From Pseudomonadota bacterium (lineage in GTDB: Bacteria; Pseudomonadota; Alphaproteobacteria; Acetobacterales; Acetobacteraceae): 64,000 bases of DNA. Location: positions 1 through 64,000 of the forward strand of contig JAJZNE010000112.1 of the NCBI GenBank assembly GCA_021847995.1. The letters run 5' to 3'. Shown in pieces: positions 44,136 through 52,555 of this stretch; position 1 is the stretch's first letter; each line of letters opens with the position of its first letter. Under the pieces are notes generated by a model. The model made no database searches. It was not told where the DNA came from and saw only the letters and a program-made list of their open reading frames with translations. The position numbers and the translations under genes were made by a program.

Positions 44136-44825
44136 ATGGCGAAACTGAAGCTCGTCACCATCCCCGTCACCCCGTTCCAGCAGAACTGCGCCCTGCTGTG
44201 GGCGGAGGACACGCGGCGCGGCGCGGTGATCGACCCGGGCGGGGAAGCGGCGCGGATCCTGGCCGCGGTGCATTCGCACGGCGTGACGGTGGAAAGCATC
44301 CTGCTCACTCACGGCCACCTCGATCATGCCGGGGGCGCCGAAGAACTCCGGCGGCTGCTGGCGGCGGCGGGGCAGGCGGCGCCGATCGTCGGGCCGGACC
44401 CGCGCGACCGCTTCCTGCTCGACGCCATCGCGAACCAGGCGCGCGGCTACGGAATTCCCGGCCTCGACAACGCCACCCCCGACCGCTGGCTTGCCGAGGG
44501 CGAGCAGGTCACGGTCGGCGGCATTGCCTTCGATGTGCTGCACTGTCCCGGCCACACACCGGGCCATGTCGTGTTCGTCGCCCCCACCCTGCGCCTCGCC
44601 GTTCTGGGGGACGTGCTGTTCCGCGGCAGCATCGGGCGCACCGATTTCCCCTATGGCGACCAGGAGGCGCTGCTGCACGCGATCGCCGCCAAGGTGCTGC
44701 CGCTCGGCGACGACGTGCGCTTCCTGTGCGGTCACGGCCCGGCCTCCACCATCGGTGAGGAGCGGCGCAGCAATCCGTTCCTCGCCGGGCTGCGGGCGGG
44801 AACCGGAACCGCCGGCGGCGTTTGA
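44136..44825 (+). CDS. Metallo-beta-lactamase-fold hydrolase, glyoxalase II-like
   Basis: This 229-residue protein has the MBL dinuclear metal motif LLTHGHLDHAGGAEEL, further histidines in VLHCPGHTPGHVVFV and LCGHGPASTIGEE, and an Asp in AVLGDVLFRGSIGRTDFPYGD. The pattern and length match the YcbL-type glyoxalase II-like subgroup (S-lactoylglutathione or other thioester hydrolysis). Residues TPFQQNCALLWAEDTRRGAVIDPGGEA are typical of its N-terminus. The ATG at 44136 gives this N-terminus. It follows the orphan permease by 26 bases and precedes the lipoprotein pair by 6 bases. Confidence 0.88.
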   Translation: MAKLKLVTIPVTPFQQNCALLWAEDTRRGAVIDPGGEAARILAAVHSHGVTVESILLTHGHLDHAGGAEELRRLLAAAGQAAPIVGPDPRDRFLLDAIANQARGYGIPGLDNATPDRWLAEGEQVTVGGIAFDVLHCPGHTPGHVVFVAPTLRLAVLGDVLFRGSIGRTDFPYGDQEALLHAIAAKVLPLGDDVRFLCGHGPASTIGEERRSNPFLAGLRAGTGTAGGV

Positions 44826-44831
44826 AGCGGA

Positions 44832-45356
44832 ATGCGTACCGGTTCGGCTGCCCGCCTGATCTTCCCCGCTCTGCTGCTCGTTGCCGGCGCGCTCGGCGGC
44901 TGCGGCTCGGTCCTGACCGAGGGCACGGCGACCGGCGCCGGCATCGCCGGGGCCGGCATTGCCGGGGCGGTGTCGAAGAACGCGACGGTCGGTGCGGCAA
45001 TCGGCCTTGGCGTCGCCGCAGGGGCGAATGCGGGGCTGCTCTATGTCGAGCGCAACGTCCACAACAAGACGCAGGACAGCATCGCCGCCGTCGCCGGCCC
45101 GCTGCCGGAAGGCGCAGTCGCCGCCTGGAGCGTCACCCACACGATCCCGATCGAGTTGAACCAGCACGGCGAGGTCGCGGTCAGCCGCGCGATCGAGGGG
45201 CCGGATTTCGCCTGCAAGGAAATCATCTTCTCGGTCGATGCCGACCACAACACCTCGGAACGGTCGTTCTTCCTCGCCTATATCTGCCGCGACGGCGACA
45301 AATGGCGCTGGGCGTCGGCCGAGCCGGCGACGGCGCGCTGGGGCGCGCTGCAATGA
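44832..45356 (+). CDS. Predicted lipoprotein, first of a tandem paralogous pair
   Basis: This 174-residue protein has a lipoprotein signal (LLLVAGALGGC, with the lipobox Cys near residue 24), followed by a Gly/Ala-rich zipper-like stretch (GTATGAGIAGAGIAGAVS) that could insert in a membrane, then a soluble domain. The domain contains WSVTHTIPIELNQHGEVAVSR, CKEIIFSVD, YICRDGDKWRWASAEPATARWG. The same order of motifs is in the next gene, so they are duplicates. I do not recognise a named family. Function unknown; an envelope role is likely. Confidence 0.8.
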   Translation: MRTGSAARLIFPALLLVAGALGGCGSVLTEGTATGAGIAGAGIAGAVSKNATVGAAIGLGVAAGANAGLLYVERNVHNKTQDSIAAVAGPLPEGAVAAWSVTHTIPIELNQHGEVAVSRAIEGPDFACKEIIFSVDADHNTSERSFFLAYICRDGDKWRWASAEPATARWGALQ

Positions 45357-45865
45357 GGCGGGGCTCTGCCTGGGCCGCTTCCATGCTGCCGCTGCTGCTG
45401 CTCGCCGCCTGCCAGAGCGGCAGCGGCACCACGGCGGAACTGACCGGCCTCGCCACCGGCGGCGTGGCGGGGGCGGCGACCGCCAATCCCGCGATCGGCT
45501 ATGCCGTCGCCATCGGCACCGCCGCCGGTGCCGATGCGGCGCTGAAATGGTACGGCCGCTCGCGCCAGCATTCCGAGCAGCAGGCGATCGCCGATGTCGC
45601 CGCCGCCCTGGCCACCGGCGATGCGGCGCCGTGGCGGGTGCGCCATCTGATTCCCTACGGCAACGAGCACGGGCAGGTGCGGGTGGTCCGCGTCATCGAC
45701 ACGCCCCTCGTGCAATGCCGGGAGATCGTGTTCTCGGTCGAAGACGCGCCGACCCCTCCCGCGTGGTACGCCACCAGCATCTGCCGGGCCGACAGCGGCT
45801 GGCACTGGGCACTGGCGGAACCGGCGGTGGAGCGCTGGGGCTACCTGCAACAGGCGATCCCGTAG
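45353..45865 (+). CDS. Predicted lipoprotein, second of a tandem paralogous pair
   Basis: This 170-residue protein starts MRRGSAWAASMLPLLLLAAC, a lipoprotein signal ending LLAAC, then SGSGTTAELTGLATGGVAGAA, a Gly/Ala zipper-like stretch. The domain repeats the motifs of the preceding protein: WRVRHLIPYGNEHGQVRVVR, CREIVFSVED, SICRADSGWHWALAEPAVERWG. The two cysteines in CREI and SICR match those of the partner (CKEI, YICR) and may form a disulfide in the periplasm. Its ATG overlaps the upstream stop as ATGA. It converges with the next gene with only 3 bases between. Confidence 0.8.
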   Translation: MRRGSAWAASMLPLLLLAACQSGSGTTAELTGLATGGVAGAATANPAIGYAVAIGTAAGADAALKWYGRSRQHSEQQAIADVAAALATGDAAPWRVRHLIPYGNEHGQVRVVRVIDTPLVQCREIVFSVEDAPTPPAWYATSICRADSGWHWALAEPAVERWGYLQQAIP

Positions 45866-45868
45866 CGG

Positions 45869-46366
45869 CTATTTCTCCTCGGCGGTGTGCAGCTTCTTCT
45901 TCGGCCCGGCGCATTCGCTGACCGTGATCGGCTGCGGGAAGGATTTGCTCTCGGCATAGGTGGGCAGATCCTTGCCGGTGCGCAGCGCCATCACCTCGTC
46001 GAACATGGCCATGTGCTGCTGGCAGAACAGCGTGCCCTGCTGGATGCCGGCATCGGATTCGGCATTGGCAAGGTTGGTGATATAGCTGTCGTGCTCCTGC
46101 TGCGCATGGCGGCCGGCGGTGCGCGCGAAATAGTTGTTCAGCATTCGCTCATCGGCCTGCAGGTCGTGCTGGTAGCGGCTGATGAAGCTGTTATAGCGGT
46201 CCTGCGCCTGACAGGCGATCGCCACCACCATCAGTTCGCTTTTCAGCCCGGCGACATCGAATGCCTCCTTCTCCGCCGGACGGGCGCAGGCGTCGGCATG
46301 TGCCGGGTCGGGACTGGTCGCGGCGAGCAGCGCCGCGGCGGCGAGACTGGAGACGAGGAGGCGCAT
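45869..46366 (-). CDS. Secreted protein of unknown function
   Basis: This 165-residue protein has a Sec signal peptide (MRLLVSSLAAAALLAATSP ... AHA-DACARP). The mature part is largely helical and has four cysteines (DACARP, AIACQAQ, TLFCQQH, SECAGP). Segments QDRYNSFISRYQHDLQADERM and NNYFARTAGRHAQQEHDSY are rich in Gln, Arg and aromatic residues. I do not recognise the family; similar small secreted proteins occur in acetic acid bacteria as far as I recall. It diverges from the ATP-grasp gene across a 273-base gap with no other feature I can support. Confidence 0.75.
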   Translation of the reverse strand: MRLLVSSLAAAALLAATSPDPAHADACARPAEKEAFDVAGLKSELMVVAIACQAQDRYNSFISRYQHDLQADERMLNNYFARTAGRHAQQEHDSYITNLANAESDAGIQQGTLFCQQHMAMFDEVMALRTGKDLPTYAESKSFPQPITVSECAGPKKKLHTAEEK

Positions 46367-46639
46367 GGGATGCTCCCGGCAAGCAACGAAAACTGGATCG
46401 GCGGATCGGCGGCGAGGCCGGGCCTGGCGGCGGCATGATCGCCCCGGCCACCGGTCGCCGGCACGCTGGACGCCCGACTGTCTAGCGCCCCGGTGCCGAT
46501 TCCGCCAACCCCGCCCCCGCGCACAACCCGCGGAGGCCGCCTGGGCGGTGGGAGTTGCCAGCCGGGCGATTCCGGTATGCTATTTGCTTCGTGATGGGCG
46601 GCCGGGCGGTGCCGCCCGGTGTCCGGCAACGGGAGGCGC

Positions 46640-48118
46640 ATGCAGCTCGGCCCCGACGATCCTTTCCGAGACTACCGGCCCGGCGGCTATTTCTGCGAGC
46701 TGACGGCAGCGCGCGACGACGGCGGCGCCGCGGCAACGGTGCGGGCGCGCATCGCCGCGATCGGCCTCGATGCCCTGCGCGCCCGCGCCGCGGCGGCGGA
46801 AACCGAGCTGATCAATCTCGGGGTCACCTTCACGGTCTATTCCGAGGCGGCGGCGATCGACCGCATCCTGCCGTTCGATTGCATCCCGCGCCTCATCACC
46901 GCCGCCGAGTGGCAGATTCTGGAGGCGGGGGTTCAGCAGCGGGTGGCGGCGCTCAACGCCTTCCTGCACGATATCTACCACGCCGGCCACATTGTCCGTG
47001 ACGGCACGGTGCCGCGGGAACTGGTGTTCGGCAACGCCGGGTATCGCCCGGAAATGCAGGATTTCCCGGTCCGTTTCGGTACCTATGTCCATATCTGCGG
47101 CACCGACATCGTGCGCGATGCGGCGGGCGACTTCCTGGTGCTGGAGGACAATGCGCGCACGCCCTCGGGCGTATCCTACGTGGTCGAGAACCGGCACCTG
47201 ATGTCGCGCGCCTTTCCCGACCTGATGACGGCGATGGCGCTGCGTCCGGTGGACGATTACGGCCGCCGCCTGCTCGCCGCGATGATGGAAATCGCGCCGG
47301 AAGGCGTGAGCGACCCGCAGGTCGTGCTGCTGTCGCCCGGGATCTACAATTCCGCCTATTTCGAGCACGTTTTCCTGGCGCGCGAGATGGGGGTGCCGCT
47401 GGTCGGCGGCGCCGACCTGTTCGTGGAGGACGATGCCGTCTGGATGCGCACGACGGCAGGGCGGCGGCAGGTGCACACGATCTATCGCCGCATCGGCGAC
47501 GATTTCCTCGATCCGACGGTATTCCGCCCGGATTCGCTGCTCGGCGTCCCGGGGCTGATGCAGGCATGGCGGCGCGGCAGCGTCACGCTCGCCAATGCCG
47601 TCGGCACCGGGGTCGCGGACGACAAGGCGGTCTATGCCTACATGCCGCGCATTATCCGCTACTACCTCGACGAGGATCCCATCCTGCCCAACGTGCAGAC
47701 CTGGATCTGCCGGGAGAGGGAAGGGCTTTCCCACACGCTCGCGAATCTGGAACGGCTGGTGGTCAAGCCGGTGGGCGAATCGGGCGGCTACGGCATCACC
47801 ATCGGGCCGCGTGCCTCCCGCGCCGGGATCGCCGCGGCGCGCGCCGCGCTGCTCGCCGACCCGGCGAACTGGATCAGCCAGCCGGTGGTGGCGCTCTCGG
47901 TCGGACCCACACTGACCGAGCAGGGTATCCGCCCCCGCCATCTCGATCTGCGCCCGTTCGCGGTCACCGGCCGGGACACCTGGGTATTGCCCGGCGGACT
48001 GTCCCGTGTGGCTTTGCAGGAAGGCAGCCTGGTGGTGAATTCCTCGCAGGGTGGCGGGTCGAAAGACACCTGGGTGCTGGACGCCGGCGCCGCGCCGGCG
48101 GCGGGGCCGGGCACATGA
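46640..48118 (+). CDS. Circularly permuted ATP-grasp family protein
   Basis: This 492-residue protein is a circularly permuted ATP-grasp (DUF404/DUF407 type), a predicted amide- or peptide-bond-forming ligase. Family segments seen: ELINLGVTFTVYSEAAAIDR, FDCIPRLITAAEWQILEAGV, RPEMQDFPVRFGTYVHICG, ADLVLEDNARTPSGVSYV in the form LVLEDNARTPSGVSYV, GGADLFVEDDAVWMRTTAG, and KPVGESGGYGITIGP. The last third ends SQGGGSKDTWVL. The ATG at 46640 follows GGGAGG closely; GTG at 46619 is the alternative. It overlaps the alpha-E gene as ATGA. Such pairs are usually accompanied by a transglutaminase-like protein, absent here. Confidence 0.88.
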   Translation: MQLGPDDPFRDYRPGGYFCELTAARDDGGAAATVRARIAAIGLDALRARAAAAETELINLGVTFTVYSEAAAIDRILPFDCIPRLITAAEWQILEAGVQQRVAALNAFLHDIYHAGHIVRDGTVPRELVFGNAGYRPEMQDFPVRFGTYVHICGTDIVRDAAGDFLVLEDNARTPSGVSYVVENRHLMSRAFPDLMTAMALRPVDDYGRRLLAAMMEIAPEGVSDPQVVLLSPGIYNSAYFEHVFLAREMGVPLVGGADLFVEDDAVWMRTTAGRRQVHTIYRRIGDDFLDPTVFRPDSLLGVPGLMQAWRRGSVTLANAVGTGVADDKAVYAYMPRIIRYYLDEDPILPNVQTWICREREGLSHTLANLERLVVKPVGESGGYGITIGPRASRAGIAAARAALLADPANWISQPVVALSVGPTLTEQGIRPRHLDLRPFAVTGRDTWVLPGGLSRVALQEGSLVVNSSQGGGSKDTWVLDAGAAPAAGPGT

Positions 48119-49146
48119 GCGTGGCGCGCGACCCGCCGCTGCTCGCGCGGGATGCCGAAAGCCTGTTCTGGATGGCGCGCTATATGGAGCGGGTGGAGAA
48201 TCAGGCGCGCCTGATCGATGTCACGCAGACCTTCGAGGCACCGGGGCGGGATGCGGAAAGCTGGTTCGCGCTGGTGCGCATCAACGCCGACGAAGCCGCC
48301 TTCGCTGCCCGCGCCGCGGTCCCGTCGGCCGAAGCGGTGAAGCGCTTCTATCTGCTGGACGCCGCCAACCCGACCAGCATCCCCGCGAGCCTGGAGGCCG
48401 CGCGTACCAATGCGCGCACCCTGCGGCCCCTGATCTCGACCGAGATGTGGATGCAGGTCAACGTGTTCCATCGCGACATGCAGGCGATCGGGCCGGAGGC
48501 GCTGCACGGCGACCGGCTGTCGCGTCTGTGCCGTCTGCTCAAGGAGGGCGTGCAGACCCATACCGGCATCACCGAGGGCACGTTCTTCCGTGACCAGGGC
48601 TGGCTGTTCTACCAGCTCGGCCGGCTGGTCGAGCGTGCCGACCAGACCACGCGGCTGCTCGACATCCGCTATCACCTGCTGGTGCCGGCGGCGAGCGAGG
48701 AACGGCGGGTTGCGGAATTGACGCAGTGGGGCGCGGTGCTGCGCGGCGCCGCCGGCTATCATGCGTTTCGCCGCGTGGCCCCGCCGGGGTTCACCCCTAC
48801 CGATGTGGTGGCGTTCCTGCTGGTCGATACCGCTTTCCCGCGCAGTGTGCTGTTGTGTGTCGAGCAGATGGAATGGCTGCTCGGCCGGCTGCGTGGCCGC
48901 TATGGCCTGCGCGGCACGATGACGGCGCTGGAGCGCATCGAGGAACTGCGGGCCGGCCTGCTGGGGCGTTCGGTGGAGCGTATCATCGCCGACGGCCTGC
49001 ACGGCTTCCTGGATGCCGTCCAGCGCGACCTGACCCTGCTCGCCGCCGAGATCGGCACCGCCTTCTTCCGCGACTGGCGCCCGCTGGCCGCGCCGGCGGA
49101 CGGCCCGCCATCGGGCCAGGCGCAGACGCAGGGCGCGACGCGCTAA
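48115..49146 (+). CDS. Alpha-E domain protein (DUF403), partner of the ATP-grasp protein
   Basis: This 343-residue helical protein belongs to the alpha-E family, found almost always beside the circularly permuted ATP-grasp. It begins MSVARDPPLLARDAESLFW, continues ARYMERVENQARLIDVTQTF, and has WMQVNVFHRDMQAIGPEALH, TEGTFFRDQGWLFYQLGRLVE with RADQTTRLLDIRYH, and FPRSVLLCVEQMEWLL. The several Glu/Arg pairs (YMERVENQAR, LVERADQTTR) define the family. Function is unknown; co-occurrence predicts it acts with the ATP-grasp on an unidentified peptide or amide product. Confidence 0.9.
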   Translation: MSVARDPPLLARDAESLFWMARYMERVENQARLIDVTQTFEAPGRDAESWFALVRINADEAAFAARAAVPSAEAVKRFYLLDAANPTSIPASLEAARTNARTLRPLISTEMWMQVNVFHRDMQAIGPEALHGDRLSRLCRLLKEGVQTHTGITEGTFFRDQGWLFYQLGRLVERADQTTRLLDIRYHLLVPAASEERRVAELTQWGAVLRGAAGYHAFRRVAPPGFTPTDVVAFLLVDTAFPRSVLLCVEQMEWLLGRLRGRYGLRGTMTALERIEELRAGLLGRSVERIIADGLHGFLDAVQRDLTLLAAEIGTAFFRDWRPLAAPADGPPSGQAQTQGATR

Positions 49147-49168
49147 CGCCGCTGGTCCGCGCCGGCCG

Positions 49169-52100
49169 CTATCGCGCCACCGGCGCCGATGCGCGGTGCA
49201 GCGCCCTCGCCAGGCTGTCGGCCAGGTCGGCGGCGGCAAACGGCTTGCGCAGGACCGGCAGACCATCCTGCGCCAGCGCGGCGAAATCGGCGTAGCCGGT
49301 CATCAGCACAACCGGCAGCCGGGGCCGCAGCGTCCGCAGCCGCGCCGCTGTCTCGCGCCCGTTGAGGCCGGGCATGGCGTAGTCCAGCAGCGCCGCGTCC
49401 ACCGCCGCACCGCCGGCCAGCAGATCGATCGCGGCCCTCCCGCTTGCCGCCGCCTGCACCGTGCAGCCGAGTTCGCACAACAGAGCCGCCGCCACCTCGC
49501 GCACCGCGTCGTCGTCGTCCACCACCAGCACGGTGGCACCCCGCAGGCCGTCGTCCGGTGCTGCGCGGGGGGCGGCGGGCACGGCCTGTCCGGCCGGTTC
49601 CTCGGCAGGCGGCAGATGCAGCTCGACCGTGGTGCCTCCGTCCGGCCGGGTGAGCACACGCACGCCGCCGCCCAGCTGCTTCGCCACGCCCAGCACCTGC
49701 GGCAGCCCGAGGCCGGAGCCGCGGCCGACATCCTTGGTGGTGAAGAACGGCTCGAAAATGCGCGCCCGCACCTCCGGCGTCATGCCGTGTCCGCAGTCAT
49801 GCACGGCGACCACGATATGCCGCCCGGCCGGCGGATCCTCCCCGCTCTGCGGCGGGCCGGCCAGCACCTCGGCGGTGCTGATGGTGATCGTGCCGCCGTC
49901 CGGCATCGCGTCGCGGGCATTGATCGCGATGTTCAGGATGGCGAGTTCCACCTGGGTCGCATCGGCGAATGCAGCCGGCAGCGCCGGGGCCAGACGGGTC
50001 TGCACGTCCACCGCGCCGCCGAGCGTGCTGTGCAGCAGGCCGGCCATGCCCGCCACCAGCGCGTTGAGATCGAGCGGCTGCGGCGCCAGTTGCTGGCGGC
50101 GCGCGAAGGCAAGCAACTGGCCGGTCAGCTTCGCCCCGCGCTCGATGCCGCGCTCTGCCGCCGCCAGCCGCCGCCGCCCGCGCTCCGTCGTCACGTCCTG
50201 CGCCAGCAGTTGCAGCGAACCGCCGATGGCGGCCAGCAGATTGTTGAAGTCGTGTGCCACGCCGCCGGTGATCTGACCGATCGCCTGCATCTTCTGCGTC
50301 TGCCGCAGTTCCTCCTCCAGCCGCACCTGTTCCGTCACTTCGCGCGAGGAACCGAGAATGCGGACGACGCGGCCGGCCGCATCGCGCACCGGCACCATCA
50401 CCGTGTCGAACACGCCGTCGCCGGCGGGAAAGGCGATCCGCTCGGTGCAGCGGCGCTTGCCGTGGTCGCGCACGGTGGCGAGCGCCCGCTCCATCGCCCC
50501 AGCGGTTTCCGGCGCCATGAATGCCGAAGGCGGCAGGCCGCGGATGCGGGCGTTGTCATAGCCGGTGCGCCGCTCGCCGTGCGGGTTGTAGCCTTCGTGC
50601 AGGAAGCGTCCGTCCTCCGTCACCGCGAGCGTGAACACGCAATCCTCCACCCCCTCGAAATAGGCGCGGAAGCGGGCCTCGCTCTCGGCAAGCTGAGCCG
50701 TGCGCTCGGCGACGCGCAGCTCCAGTTCCTCGGCGGCGCGGCGCAGCGCGGTCTCCGTCCGCTTGCGGGGGGTGATGTCGATCGTGGTGCCGATGGCACG
50801 AAGACCGTTGCCCTGATCATCGAAGAACGCGCGACCCTTGGCGGCGACCCAGCGCTCGATCCCGTCTTCGCGCCCGATGGTGCGATATTCCACGTCGTAA
50901 TCGCCGCGCACCGCGGGATCGATCGCGGCGGCGAACCGGGCGCTGATCGCGGCGCGATCATCGGGGTGCAGGCAGTCGTAGAAATCCTGCATGCTGACCG
51001 GCACATCCGTCGAGATGCCGAACATCGCCCTGCAGCGGTCCGACCAGTGCAGTTCCTGCGTGCGCAGGTTCAGATCCCACAGGCCGAGCTCGGTTGCCTC
51101 CACCGCAAGCCGCAGCGTCTCCTCGCCCATCCGCTGCGCCGCCAGCGCCGCCCGCGCCTCAGTGACATCGACGCAGGAACCGATGAAGCCCACGAAACGC
51201 CCGTCCTCGGCGTGGCGCGGTGCGCCGGTTTCCTCCATCACGCGCCAGGCGCCGTCCGCACGGCGCAGCCGGTAGTCCATGCGGTAGCGCCGGCGCGCGG
51301 CCAGGGCGGCGCGGAAGACGCGCAGGCAGCCGGGGAGATCGTCGGGATGCACGCTCGCCATCCAGCCGTCGCCGAGTTCCTCCTCCAGACTGCGGCCGGT
51401 GAGATCGAGCCACGGGCGGTTGACCCAGAGCATCTGGCCAACGGCATCGGATTCCCAGATCAGTACCGGGGCGCTGTCGGCCACGGCGCGGAACCGTGCC
51501 TCGCTGGTGCGCAGATGCTCCTCGGCGCGCTTGCGGTCATCGATGTCGAAGGCGATTCCCCACCAGCGCAGCAACGGCGTCCCGCCCGTCGGCACGGCAA
51601 CGGAGCGGAACAGGAACCAGCGCCACGCGCCGTCGCTGCGCCGCACCTGCAACTCGCATTCGACGGGATACGGGCAGCCCGAGGCGGACGCCTGTTCCGC
51701 CGGCAGCTGCGCGGCGGCCAGTTGCTCGGTCCGCATCACCTTCCGCCAGCCGTCGCCGAGCAGCGCCTCCGCCGGCAGCCCGGTATAGTCCTGGAAATAG
51801 CGGTTGACGAACAGGCTGCCGTCGGTCGAACCCTCGAACACCAGTCCCGGCGCAGCATCGGCGAGGGTGCGGAACCGCGCCTCGCTGGCGGCCAGCACCT
51901 TTTCCGCCGCCCGCCGCCAGGAGATATCGACGACGATGAAGCTGGCCCGCGCACACCCGTCCGCGCCGCGGGGCAGCGGCACATAGGCGCCGAAATACCA
52001 TCCCGCGACGCGGCCCGGGGCGCCGAAGGGATGCTCGCTCGCCTGCGCCGCTCCGGTCGCGTCGGCAAGACGCAGTTTGGCAACACAGGCGGCGATCTGC

Positions 52101-52396
52101 GCGGGATCGAGACCGAGTTCCCGCGCCCGCATGCCCGCCAGCCTGCGGCCGAACCAGGCCTCGGTTGCCGCACTGGCCTGTTCGTAGCGATAATCCGCGC
52201 CGTCCGGGCCGCTCGCGTCGGCGATGACGCCCTGGAAGATTTCGGGCGAGTCGCCGGCGGTAACGGGATCAGCCTCCGCCGATCCTCCGACCTCGGCGCG
52301 CAAGGCCGCGAGTTCAGCCTCCAGGGCGCGGATGCGCGCGCGGGCAGCCTGATCGCGTTCGGCTTCGGCGGGCAGAGCAGGCAGAACCGCGTCCAA
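49169..52396 (-). CDS. Hybrid sensor histidine kinase with five PAS domains and a receiver
   Basis: This 1075-residue protein is a cytoplasmic sensor (no membrane helix). Five PAS-type domains precede the kinase: a divergent first one, then ones starting EARFRTLADAAPGLVFEGS, EARFRAVADSAPVLIWESD, EETLRLAVEATELGLWDLN and EARFRAYFEGVEDCVFTLA. The kinase core has the H-box GGVAHDFNNLL (His ~715), N-box NIAINARDAMPDGG and G-box GRGSGLGLPQV. The C-terminal receiver (~953-1075) has VLVVDDDDAVREV, phosphoacceptor Asp ~1005 in LLDYAMPGLNG, and Lys in LRKPF. No DNA-binding partner is adjacent. The start is a TTG supported by AGGAGGAGGT; ATG codons at 52438 and 52474 are in frame. Confidence 0.9.
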   Translation of the reverse strand: MDAVLPALPAEAERDQAARARIRALEAELAALRAEVGGSAEADPVTAGDSPEIFQGVIADASGPDGADYRYEQASAATEAWFGRRLAGMRARELGLDPAQIAACVAKLRLADATGAAQASEHPFGAPGRVAGWYFGAYVPLPRGADGCARASFIVVDISWRRAAEKVLAASEARFRTLADAAPGLVFEGSTDGSLFVNRYFQDYTGLPAEALLGDGWRKVMRTEQLAAAQLPAEQASASGCPYPVECELQVRRSDGAWRWFLFRSVAVPTGGTPLLRWWGIAFDIDDRKRAEEHLRTSEARFRAVADSAPVLIWESDAVGQMLWVNRPWLDLTGRSLEEELGDGWMASVHPDDLPGCLRVFRAALAARRRYRMDYRLRRADGAWRVMEETGAPRHAEDGRFVGFIGSCVDVTEARAALAAQRMGEETLRLAVEATELGLWDLNLRTQELHWSDRCRAMFGISTDVPVSMQDFYDCLHPDDRAAISARFAAAIDPAVRGDYDVEYRTIGREDGIERWVAAKGRAFFDDQGNGLRAIGTTIDITPRKRTETALRRAAEELELRVAERTAQLAESEARFRAYFEGVEDCVFTLAVTEDGRFLHEGYNPHGERRTGYDNARIRGLPPSAFMAPETAGAMERALATVRDHGKRRCTERIAFPAGDGVFDTVMVPVRDAAGRVVRILGSSREVTEQVRLEEELRQTQKMQAIGQITGGVAHDFNNLLAAIGGSLQLLAQDVTTERGRRRLAAAERGIERGAKLTGQLLAFARRQQLAPQPLDLNALVAGMAGLLHSTLGGAVDVQTRLAPALPAAFADATQVELAILNIAINARDAMPDGGTITISTAEVLAGPPQSGEDPPAGRHIVVAVHDCGHGMTPEVRARIFEPFFTTKDVGRGSGLGLPQVLGVAKQLGGGVRVLTRPDGGTTVELHLPPAEEPAGQAVPAAPRAAPDDGLRGATVLVVDDDDAVREVAAALLCELGCTVQAAASGRAAIDLLAGGAAVDAALLDYAMPGLNGRETAARLRTLRPRLPVVLMTGYADFAALAQDGLPVLRKPFAAADLADSLARALHRASAPVAR

Positions 52397-52400
52397 GTGA

Positions 52401-52410
52401 ACCTCCTCCT
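52401..52410 (-). promoter_or_regulatory. Strong ribosome binding site deciding a TTG start
   Basis: On the minus strand AGGAGGAGGT ends 4 bases before the TTG at 52396. This is a near-perfect complement to the 16S rRNA tail with workable spacing, while the in-frame ATG codons further upstream (52438, 52474) have no such match. It therefore favours translation of the histidine kinase from the TTG. Confidence 0.6.
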
Positions 52411-52555
52411 CCGCGCGCCGGCGCCTGGCGGTCGGCATCCGACACCAAATCCGGCTGACCGCCAAGTCAATCATGCCCGGCCGATCCGCGCCGCCTGTAA
52501 CGCGCCCACCCGGCCGCGAGACAGCCGGATATAGCAAACCGGCGGGAGAGGCGGG

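Noticed and set aside
46555-46581. Promoter TTGCCA...TATGCT upstream of the ATP-grasp gene
   Set aside because: The spacer is only 15 bases and the -10 match is 4 of 6; too weak to list.
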